Below, piece after piece: positions 54,538-61,845 of a stretch of 64,000 nucleotides of DNA. The notes beneath the pieces were generated by a model. That model searched no databases. It saw nothing but the letters and a program-made list of their open reading frames with translations, and had not been told where the DNA came from. The first letter of the stretch is position 1; each line of letters opens with the position of its first letter. Where the stretch lies: NCBI GenBank assembly GCA_036804505.1, contig DAIRSI010000001.1:62001-126000 (forward strand), given 5' to 3'. Made by a program: the position numbers and the translations under genes. The DNA comes from Phocaeicola_A sp036804505 (GTDB taxonomy: Bacteria > Bacteroidota > Bacteroidia > Bacteroidales > Bacteroidaceae).

Positions 54538-54951
54538 TTAATTTTGATTGTCATTTGTTGTACTCTTTGAATCAACGAACAAAGTCACATGGTTTGAACG
54601 TTTGCGAATTCTATATCCTCTTCCCTGTGGAGCGGGTCTCATTCTTTTTAGGGTTGCACCGCCATCAACAAATACTTTAGATACAAACAATTCGCCACTT
54701 TCAGCTTTACGTTCGTTTTTTTGCTCCCAATTAGCAATAGCAGAGCGCAATAGTTTCTCCACTTTTGCCGAAGCTTCTTTTGAAGAAAACTTCAAAACGC
54801 CAAGTGCTCTGTTCACTTCCATACCTCTTATCATATCAACCACCAAACGCATCTTACGAGGGGAAGTAGGAACATTTTGCAATTTTGCAAAATACATGGT
54901 TTTTAAGGCCTCTTTTCTTTTATCAGCCGAAATCTTTTTTCTTGCTCCCAT
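54538..54951 (-). CDS. rplV: 50S ribosomal protein L22
   Basis: 137-residue tunnel-lining protein (NVPTSPRKMRLVVDMIRGM, MRPAPQGRGYRIRKRSNHV). Nine bases before rpsC. Confidence 0.97.
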   Translation of the reverse strand: MGARKKISADKRKEALKTMYFAKLQNVPTSPRKMRLVVDMIRGMEVNRALGVLKFSSKEASAKVEKLLRSAIANWEQKNERKAESGELFVSKVFVDGGATLKRMRPAPQGRGYRIRKRSNHVTLFVDSKSTTNDNQN

Positions 54952-54988
54952 TATTATTTTACTTTTATTTCACGATATTAACCTGCTA

Positions 54989-55252
54989 TTATCTATTACC
55001 TGCATGGCCACGGAATGTACGAGTAGGTGCGAACTCACCCAACTTGTGTCCAACCATGTTTTCTGTAATATAAACAGGAATAAACTTATTTCCATTATGA
55101 ACTGCAACTGTATGCCCTACAAAATCAGGGGAAATCATTGAAGCTCTAGCCCAAGTCTTAACGACAGTTTTCTTCCCGCTTTCGTTCATAGCAAGAATTC
55201 TATCTTCAAGTCTTACATTAATATATGGACCTTTTTTTAGTGAACGACTCAT
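54989..55252 (-). CDS. rpsS: 30S ribosomal protein S19
   Basis: 87-residue protein (MSRSLKKGPYINVRLEDRI, GHKLGEFAPTRTFRGHAGNR). Between rplB and rplV. Confidence 0.97.
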   Translation of the reverse strand: MSRSLKKGPYINVRLEDRILAMNESGKKTVVKTWARASMISPDFVGHTVAVHNGNKFIPVYITENMVGHKLGEFAPTRTFRGHAGNR

Positions 55253-55272
55253 AATTTACTCAATTAATCTTA

Positions 55273-56100
55273 TTACTTCTTGTTAGCTCTTTCTATAATA
55301 TACTTAGAAGACTGCTTCTTTGGAGCTCTAGTCTTCAAGCCCTTAGCATACAAACCTTTGCGTGATCTAGGATGACCTCCAGACTGACGTCCTTCACCAC
55401 CACCCATCGGGTGATCAACAGGGTTCATTACAACACCACGGTTGTGAGGGCGACGTCCTTGCCAGCGAGAACGTCCTGCTTTACCAGAACTTTCCAACGC
55501 ATGATCAGAATTACCTACACTACCAATAGTAGCCTTACAAGCACTAAGAATCTTTCGTAATTCTCCAGAAGGCAATTTGATAACGCAATAGTCACCTTCA
55601 CGAGAAGTCAACTGAGCAAAATTACCGGCTGATCTTACTAAAGCTGCACCTTGTCCTGGACGCAATTCAATATTATGAATTACTGTACCAACTGGGATAT
55701 CATGAAGGAAAAGAGTATTACCAATCTCTGGCGCTGCCTTCTCACCTGACATCAAAGTGCTGCCTACTTGCAATCCATTAGGAGCAATGATATATCGTTT
55801 TTCTCCATCTGCGTAATACAACAAAGCAATACGAGCCGAACGATTCGGATCGTATTCTATTGTTTTTACTACTGCAGGAACACCGTCCTTATTTCTCTTG
55901 AAATCAACTAGTCTGAACTTTCTTTTGTGTCCGCCGCCTGTATAGCGCATTGTCATTTTACCGACATTGTTGCGTCCACCTGTAGACCTCTTGCCGAAAA
56001 CAAGAGATTTTTCTGGTACCGATGCAGTAATTTCCTCAAAAGTACCAATAATCTTGTGTCTTTGCCCCGGTGTAGTGGGCATAAATTTACGTACTGCCAT
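55273..56100 (-). CDS. rplB: 50S ribosomal protein L2
   Basis: 275-residue peptidyl-transferase-centre protein, with the conserved C-terminal NPVDHPMGGGEGRQSGGHPR carrying the essential histidine. Between rplW and rpsS. Confidence 0.98.
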   Translation of the reverse strand: MAVRKFMPTTPGQRHKIIGTFEEITASVPEKSLVFGKRSTGGRNNVGKMTMRYTGGGHKRKFRLVDFKRNKDGVPAVVKTIEYDPNRSARIALLYYADGEKRYIIAPNGLQVGSTLMSGEKAAPEIGNTLFLHDIPVGTVIHNIELRPGQGAALVRSAGNFAQLTSREGDYCVIKLPSGELRKILSACKATIGSVGNSDHALESSGKAGRSRWQGRRPHNRGVVMNPVDHPMGGGEGRQSGGHPRSRKGLYAKGLKTRAPKKQSSKYIIERANKK

Positions 56101-56106
56101 CTTTTA

Positions 56107-56397
56107 TCAAATATTGCTATAAAAATCAATAGTATCTCCCTTTTTAAGAGTGACAAATGCTTTCTTATAAGCATTCGTACGGCCTCTTAAAATGCCTGCC
56201 TTTGTATAACGGCTCTTATTCTTTCCAGAATATCTTGCTGTATTTACTGCAACGACAGTAACGTTATACGTAGCTTCTATTTCTTTCTTAATCTCCAATT
56301 TGTTAGCATCCGGTGACACAATAAATCCGAAATGATTCAACTTCTCGGATATCGCGTTCATCTTCTCTGTTACTAACGGTTTAATAATAATTCCCAT
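56107..56397 (-). CDS. rplW: 50S ribosomal protein L23
   Basis: 96-residue exit-tunnel protein that docks SRP and trigger factor (IIIKPLVTEKMNAISEKLN, YTKAGILRGRTNAYKKAFV). Six bases before rplB. Confidence 0.97.
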   Translation of the reverse strand: MGIIIKPLVTEKMNAISEKLNHFGFIVSPDANKLEIKKEIEATYNVTVVAVNTARYSGKNKSRYTKAGILRGRTNAYKKAFVTLKKGDTIDFYSNI

Positions 56398-56410
56398 TAT
56401 CTAAGCCTCC

Positions 56411-57040
56411 TTACTTTACTAAGACATTATCAATAGCTTTGAGCGAGCTTTCTGTAATCACAAGCTTGTCAGCAGCCATAACTTTGTAAGTATTAAGAGC
56501 TGAGGCAATTACCAATTCTGCACGCTGAACGTTACGAGCCGACAAATATACGTTTTTATTAGCTTCAGGCAAAACCAAAAGTAACTTTCTGTCAGAAACT
56601 TTAAGTTTTTTTGTCATTTCAACGAATTCTTTAGTTTTTGGAGCTTCAAAATTGAAATCTTCAATTACTACAATAGCGTCTTCCTGAGCCTTGTATGTCA
56701 AAGCTGACTTACGAGCCAAAACCTTTACCTTCTTGTTCAATTTGAATCCATAGTCGCGTGGCTTTGGACCAAAAACACGTGCTCCACCAACCAAAACCGG
56801 AGAATTGATGTCACCTCTACGGGCGCCACCACCACCTTTTTGACGGCCAAGCTTACGAGTGGAACCGCTGATTTCACTTCTTTCTTTAGACTTATGAGTA
56901 CCCTGACGCTGATTAGCCATAAACTGTTTAACATCCAAGTAAATAGCGTGATCGTTGGGTTCAATTCCGAAGACAGATTCGTTTAACGTTATCTTTCTTC
57001 CGGTCTCCTGACCATTAATATCATATACGTTAAGTTCCAT
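56411..57040 (-). CDS. rplD: 50S ribosomal protein L4
   Basis: 209-residue protein with the tunnel loop region STRKLGRQKGGGGARRGDIN (about 62-81). Its start codon shares one base with the rplC stop (TAATG), so the two are translationally coupled. Confidence 0.97.
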   Translation of the reverse strand: MELNVYDINGQETGRKITLNESVFGIEPNDHAIYLDVKQFMANQRQGTHKSKERSEISGSTRKLGRQKGGGGARRGDINSPVLVGGARVFGPKPRDYGFKLNKKVKVLARKSALTYKAQEDAIVVIEDFNFEAPKTKEFVEMTKKLKVSDRKLLLVLPEANKNVYLSARNVQRAELVIASALNTYKVMAADKLVITESSLKAIDNVLVK

Positions 57041-57657
57041 TATTTCTCAATTAAAACGATTGAACCTTTGTAACCCGGTACTGAACCCTTCAAAAGAAGG
57101 AGATTGTGATCCGGAATCACCTTTAATACTTGCAAATTGTGTGTTGTCACACGATTGCCACCCATTTGGCCACCCATGCGCATACCCTTGAATACTTTTG
57201 CTGGGTAAGAACATGCACCAATAGAACCCGGTTTACGGGCACGGTTATGCTGGCCGTGTGTAATCTGACCTACACCACCAAATCCGTGTCTTTTAACTAC
57301 TCCCTGGAAACCATGACCTTTAGATGTTCCTACTACATCGACAAATGTAGATCCGTCAAAAATTTCAACGGTAATTGCATCACCTAAATTTAATTCGTTT
57401 CCAAAATTCTTGAACTCGGCCAAGTGTCTCTTTGGAGTTACTCCGGCTTTTTTAAAGTGTCCCATCATAGGTTTTGTAGTATGCTTCTCCTTGTTTTCCT
57501 GGAAACCAAGCTGAATAGCTGCATAACCGTCTTTTTCAACACTTTTAATCTGAGTAACTACACAAGGACCTGCTTCGATGACAGTGCATGGTACATTTTT
57601 ACCATCAGCACTGAATACGGATGTCATTCCGATTTTCTTTCCTAATAATCCTGGCAT
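57040..57657 (-). CDS. rplC: 50S ribosomal protein L3
   Basis: 205-residue protein (MPGLLGKKIGMTSVFSADGK, GFQGVVKRHGFGGVGQITHG, KGMRMGGQMGGNRVTTHNL). First large-subunit gene of the S10 operon after rpsJ. Confidence 0.97.
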   Translation of the reverse strand: MPGLLGKKIGMTSVFSADGKNVPCTVIEAGPCVVTQIKSVEKDGYAAIQLGFQENKEKHTTKPMMGHFKKAGVTPKRHLAEFKNFGNELNLGDAITVEIFDGSTFVDVVGTSKGHGFQGVVKRHGFGGVGQITHGQHNRARKPGSIGACSYPAKVFKGMRMGGQMGGNRVTTHNLQVLKVIPDHNLLLLKGSVPGYKGSIVLIEK

Positions 57658-57681
57658 TTCAGTTAATTTTTAATTAATAAA

Positions 57682-57987
57682 CTACACTTTAATTTCTACT
57701 TCTACTCCACTCGGCAACTCAAGTTTCATCAATGCGTCAACAGTCTTTGCTGTAGAGCTGTAGATGTCTATCAATCTTTTGTAAGAAGAAAGTTCGAATT
57801 GTTCACGAGACTTCTTATTTACGAAAGTTGAACGGTTCACTGTAAAGATTCTACGATGAGTTGGCAATGGTATAGGACCACTGACAATTGCACCTGTTGT
57901 CTTCACTGTCTTAACAATCTTCTCGGCTGACTTGTCAACCAAATTGTGATCGTAAGATTTTAATTTAATTCTAATTTTCTGACTCAT
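57682..57987 (-). CDS. rpsJ: 30S ribosomal protein S10
   Basis: 101-residue protein, also the NusE antitermination factor (IRIKLKSYDHNLVDKSAEKI, GPIPLPTHRRIFTVNRS). Opens the S10 operon 74 bp after fusA. Confidence 0.97.
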   Translation of the reverse strand: MSQKIRIKLKSYDHNLVDKSAEKIVKTVKTTGAIVSGPIPLPTHRRIFTVNRSTFVNKKSREQFELSSYKRLIDIYSSTAKTVDALMKLELPSGVEVEIKV

Positions 57988-58017
57988 ATAAGTATTTAAT
58001 TAATATATAAATATTTA

Positions 58018-58054
58018 AAGTGCCTGTTAAGAGTCATTCGCTAACAGGACACTT
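58018..58054 (-). promoter_or_regulatory. Hairpin between fusA and rpsJ
   Basis: Imperfect 12-base stem (AAGTGCCTGTTA pairing with TAACAGGACACTT, one bulged base) in the 74-bp gap. The T-run after it on the - strand is weak, so it may be a partial terminator, processing site or control hairpin separating str and S10 expression. Confidence 0.5.
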
Positions 58055-58061
58055 CTAAATT

Positions 58062-60179
58062 TTACACTAAATCAACCCGACCTTTGACTTCTTCAAGCAC
58101 TGCCTTGGCAATTGAGCTGGATACTTGTGCATGATGATCGTAGGTCATAGAAGAGGTTGCACGACCAGAAGTGATAGTACGTAACGCGGTTACGTAACCA
58201 AACATTTCTGCCAATGGCACCATTGCTTTAACGATCCGGGCTCCAGAACGGCTTGTCTCCATTCCTTCAACCTGGCCACGACGTTTGTTCAAGTCGCCGA
58301 TAACATCTCCCATATTTTCTTCCGGAGTTACCACTTCCAATTTCATGATTGGCTCCATCAATACTGGACCTGCTTTTACACAAGCATTCTTATATGCCTG
58401 AATAGCGCATATTTCGAAAGATAACTGGTCGGAGTCCACAGGGTGGAAAGAACCATCTGTCAAAGTAACTTTCAAAGAATCGAGCGGGAAGCCTGCCAAC
58501 ACACCATTCTTCATAGCTGTTGTAAAACCTTTCTGAACTGAAGGAATAAATTCTTTTGGAATATTACCACCCTTCACTTCATCAACAAACTGTAAGCCAC
58601 CTTGAGTGAAATCTGCATCAACCGGTCCAACATTTACTATAATATCAGCAAACTTACCACGACCTCCAGATTGCTTCTTATAAAGTTCGCGCAAATTAAC
58701 CGTTTTGGTAATTGCCTCTTTATAATTTACCTGAGGACGACCTTGATTACATTCTACTTTGAACTCTCTTCTCAAACGGTCGATAATGATATCCAAATGG
58801 AGTTCACCCATACCGGAGATGATTGTCTGACCTGTCTGCTCATCACTTCTGACAGTAAATGTAGGATCCTCTTCAGCCAACTTAGCCAAGCCAACAGAAA
58901 GTTTATCCAAATCCTTCTGAGTCTTTGGTTCTACAGCAATACCGATAACAGGATCCGGGAAATCCATGCTCTCCAATACGATTGGAGCATCTTCTTCGCA
59001 AAGAGTATCACCTGTACGAATATCCTTAAAACCGACTCCTGCACCTATATCACCTGCACCAATTACTTCAACAGGATTCTGCTTGTTAGAGAACATCTGG
59101 AACAAACGGGATACACGTTCTTTTTTACCCGAACGAGTATTGTAAATATATGAACCTGCTTCTATCTTACCTGAATAAACACGGAAAAATGTCAAACGAC
59201 CTACATAAGGATCGGTTGCAATCTTGAAAGCCAAAGCTGATGTCTTATCATCTTCTGAAGGCTTTCTGTCTTCTTCTTCACCAGTAGAAGGATTTTTACC
59301 TACAACGTTAGGAGTATCTACCGGTGAAGGCAGGAAAGCACAAGTATAGTCCAACAAGGTTTGAACTCCCTTATTCTTGAATGAAGAACCGCACAACATC
59401 GGAACGAGCTCCATCTTCAAAGTACCTATGCGAATTGCTCTCAGAATCTCATCTTCAGTAATGGTAGAAGGATCATCAAAGAATTTTTCCATTAATTCGT
59501 CATCAAATTCAGCTGCTTTCTCAAGCATCTTGTTTCTCCATTCTTCTGCCTCGTCAATCAAGTCAGCAGGAATTTCGTCAACTTCATAATCAGCACCCAT
59601 TGTCTCATCATGCCAATAAATTGCCTTCATACGAATCAAATCTACCAAGCCCTTGAAAGTTTCTTCGACACCAATAGGTATTACGATTGCACAAGGATTT
59701 GCTCCCAATACATCTTTCATTTGGCGAAGTACTTCATAGAAATCAGCTCCCGAGCGGTCCATCTTGTTAACATAACCGATACGAGGAACATTATATTTAT
59801 CAGCCTGACGCCAAACTGTTTCGGATTGCGGCTCAACACCACCTACTGCACAGTAAGTCGCTACTGCACCATCAAGTACACGCAAAGAGCGTTCTACCTC
59901 TGCAGTAAAGTCAACGTGTCCCGGAGTATCAATCAAATTAATTTTATAAGTATTATCATGCCAATTCCAATGCGTAGTGGTTGCAGCAGACGTAATAGTG
60001 ATACCACGTTCCTGCTCCTGTACCATCCAGTCCATAGTAGCGGCACCGTCATGAACTTCGCCGATCTTATGAGTCAAACCTGTATAGTACAATATACGCT
60101 CAGAAGTTGTCGTCTTACCGGCATCAATGTGAGCCATGATACCAATATTTCGAGTCAAATGTAAATCCTGTTTTGCCAT
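58062..60179 (-). CDS. fusA: Translation elongation factor G
   Basis: 705-residue GTPase that drives ribosomal translocation. G1 AHIDAGKTT (about 16-24), the switch II DTPGHVDF (about 87-94) and NKMD (about 141-144) are intact, and domain IV ends with TSGRATSSMTYDHHAQ near the C-terminus. Standard length. It lies between rpsG and rpsJ, the classic str operon position, so it is the housekeeping copy. Confidence 0.98.
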   Translation of the reverse strand: MAKQDLHLTRNIGIMAHIDAGKTTTSERILYYTGLTHKIGEVHDGAATMDWMVQEQERGITITSAATTTHWNWHDNTYKINLIDTPGHVDFTAEVERSLRVLDGAVATYCAVGGVEPQSETVWRQADKYNVPRIGYVNKMDRSGADFYEVLRQMKDVLGANPCAIVIPIGVEETFKGLVDLIRMKAIYWHDETMGADYEVDEIPADLIDEAEEWRNKMLEKAAEFDDELMEKFFDDPSTITEDEILRAIRIGTLKMELVPMLCGSSFKNKGVQTLLDYTCAFLPSPVDTPNVVGKNPSTGEEEDRKPSEDDKTSALAFKIATDPYVGRLTFFRVYSGKIEAGSYIYNTRSGKKERVSRLFQMFSNKQNPVEVIGAGDIGAGVGFKDIRTGDTLCEEDAPIVLESMDFPDPVIGIAVEPKTQKDLDKLSVGLAKLAEEDPTFTVRSDEQTGQTIISGMGELHLDIIIDRLRREFKVECNQGRPQVNYKEAITKTVNLRELYKKQSGGRGKFADIIVNVGPVDADFTQGGLQFVDEVKGGNIPKEFIPSVQKGFTTAMKNGVLAGFPLDSLKVTLTDGSFHPVDSDQLSFEICAIQAYKNACVKAGPVLMEPIMKLEVVTPEENMGDVIGDLNKRRGQVEGMETSRSGARIVKAMVPLAEMFGYVTALRTITSGRATSSMTYDHHAQVSSSIAKAVLEEVKGRVDLV

Positions 60180-60207
60180 TCTATATTACCCTTATAATTA
60201 ATTTTGA

Positions 60208-60684
60208 TTAGAATCTGAAATGAGCGAATGCACGGTTTGCTTCAGCCATACGGTGCATATCTTCCTTGCGCTTGAATGCTCCACCCTGTTCATTGAATGC
60301 ATCCATAATCTCTGCAGCCAACTTGTCAGCCATAGATTTACCACCACGTTTACGTGCGAAAGCAATCATATTCTTCATAGAAATTGACTCTTTACGGTCA
60401 GGACGGATTTCTGTAGGAACTTGGAATGTTGCACCACCGATGCGGCGAGATTTAACTTCAACTTGAGGAGTGATATTATCCAATGCTTGTTTCCATATTT
60501 CCAACGGTGTTTTTTCTTCGTTGGCCATTTTGTTTTTTACTGCCTCCAATGCATTGTAGAAGATTTCATAAGAAGTATTCTTTTTGCCATCATACATCAG
60601 ATGGTTTACGAACTTGGAGACCTTTTGGTCATTAAATACGGGATCTGGAAGGATCACACGTTTTTTTGGTTTTGCTTTTCTCAT
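60208..60684 (-). CDS. rpsG: 30S ribosomal protein S7
   Basis: 158-residue 16S rRNA-binding head protein (MRKAKPKKRVILPDPVF, GGATFQVPTEIRPDRKESI, GGKSMADKLAAEIMDAFN). Follows rpsL after 145 bp, a rather long gap with only a short GTCTC/GAGAC hairpin. Confidence 0.97.
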   Translation of the reverse strand: MRKAKPKKRVILPDPVFNDQKVSKFVNHLMYDGKKNTSYEIFYNALEAVKNKMANEEKTPLEIWKQALDNITPQVEVKSRRIGGATFQVPTEIRPDRKESISMKNMIAFARKRGGKSMADKLAAEIMDAFNEQGGAFKRKEDMHRMAEANRAFAHFRF

Positions 60685-60829
60685 TTGTTTGAAAAATAAT
60701 GTTTTGTTTGGGTTGCATCTTTGTTTACTTCAACGTCTCCTCCGAGACATTTACTCAACCTTTTCTAGCTTTAATCCAACAAACCAAAACTTAATTAATA
60801 ATTTTTTTTGTAATCAATCACTTGATTAT

Positions 60830-61219
60830 TTACTTTTTCACAGCTCCTGCTTTAGGACGCTTAGCTCCATATTTGGAACGGCGCTGCGTACGATTTGCCA
60901 CACCGGCAGTATCCAAAGTACCGCGAACAATGTGATAACGAACACCTGGGAGGTCCTTTACACGACCACCACGTACCAAAACGATAGAGTGCTCTTGCAA
61001 GTTATGACCTTCTCCTGGAATGTAAGAGTTTACTTCCTTGGAATTAGTCAGACGTACACGGGCGACTTTACGCATTGCAGAGTTAGGTTTCTTTGGGGTT
61101 GTAGTGTAAACTCTCACGCATACGCCACGTCTCTGAGGACATGAATCCAATGCTGGAGATTTACTCTTGTCAACCAAGACCTCTCTGCCTTTTCTTACTA
61201 ACTGTTGAATAGTAGGCAT
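60830..61219 (-). CDS. rpsL: 30S ribosomal protein S12
   Basis: 129-residue decoding-centre protein. Both lysines linked to streptomycin response are present (TTPKKPNSAMRK near residue 44 and GGRVKDLPGVRYH near residue 88), so the sequence is the wild type at those sites. First gene of the str operon, with a promoter 77 bp upstream. Confidence 0.97.
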   Translation of the reverse strand: MPTIQQLVRKGREVLVDKSKSPALDSCPQRRGVCVRVYTTTPKKPNSAMRKVARVRLTNSKEVNSYIPGEGHNLQEHSIVLVRGGRVKDLPGVRYHIVRGTLDTAGVANRTQRRSKYGAKRPKAGAVKK

Positions 61220-61295
61220 TTTTTTGTTTTTTAAATTATTATATTATTGTTTTATAAATATCTATACTAAACTCAAAATTATACATTTTGGGCTG

Positions 61296-61326
61296 CAAAG
61301 TTACTAATAACATTTTAATAAACAAT
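61296..61326 (-). promoter_or_regulatory. Promoter of the str/S10 ribosomal operons
   Basis: -7 box TAACTTTG (61296-61303) and -33 box ATTG (61323-61326), 19 bases apart on the - strand. The predicted leader before rpsL is about 70 bases. Confidence 0.72.
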
Positions 61327-61339
61327 ACTTTTTGAAAAT

Positions 61340-61384
61340 AAAAATGGCTCGAAAGACTTTTTTTTTCATTTTGTCCTTCGAGCC
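61340..61384 (-). terminator. Terminator of the DUF3467 gene
   Basis: Twelve-base stem with one mismatch (GGCTCGAAAGAC / GTCCTTCGAGCC), followed on the - strand by a T-rich run. It overlaps the upstream side of the rpsL promoter region, so it isolates rpsL from the DUF3467 transcript. Confidence 0.82.
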
Positions 61385-61406
61385 GTTCTATTTTTTCTTC
61401 TTAAAT

Positions 61407-61706
61407 CTATGCTTCGCCTTTCGTCGGCATCACAAACGGTGATATGGTCTGATCGGGTATTTGTATAGAGCCAAAGACACTTTCATATTTTCCGATATTT
61501 TCTTGCAATGCCAAAAGCAAACGCTTTGCGTGCTCCGGCGACAAAATTATTCTGGACTTGACTTCTGCTTTGGGCATTCCGGGCAGCATCCTTACGAAAT
61601 CAACAATAAATTCCGAGCTTGAGTGACTGATTATAGCCAAATTAGCATATATTCCCTGAGCCACATCTTCTTTCAATTCAATCTGTAATTGGTTTTTATC
61701 TTCCAT
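61407..61706 (-). CDS. DUF3467-family small protein
   Basis: 99-residue cytoplasmic protein recognised as DUF3467 by GIYANLAIISHSSSEFIVDF (about 18-37), RMLPGMPKAEVKSRIILSPEH and KRLLLALQENIGKYE. No enzyme motif is seen; the function is unknown. It lies upstream of rpsL on the same strand but has its own promoter and terminator, and is divergent from the GH3 gene. Confidence 0.85.
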   Translation of the reverse strand: MEDKNQLQIELKEDVAQGIYANLAIISHSSSEFIVDFVRMLPGMPKAEVKSRIILSPEHAKRLLLALQENIGKYESVFGSIQIPDQTISPFVMPTKGEA

Positions 61707-61726
61707 ACCTTTTAATATTTACATGA

Positions 61727-61757
61727 CAAAGTTAATCAGATTTTGACATATATCAAT
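61727..61757 (-). promoter_or_regulatory. Promoter of the DUF3467 gene
   Basis: -7 box TAACTTTG (61727-61734) and -33 box ATTG (61754-61757), 19 bases apart. Identical boxes and spacing to the rpsL promoter. Confidence 0.7.
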
Positions 61758-61782
61758 TAATTGCGTGGTTTAGTTACATTTT

Positions 61783-61813
61783 TTTGCAAATAATAGGTAA
61801 ATCATTAACTTTG
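61783..61813 (+). promoter_or_regulatory. Promoter of the GH3 gene
   Basis: TTTG (61783-61786) and TAACTTTG (61806-61813) with 19 bases between, a perfect consensus match. The start codon is 32 bp downstream. Back to back with the DUF3467 promoter. Confidence 0.82.
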
Positions 61814-61845
61814 GGCATGATTTAAACCCAAATTTATCAATAACT

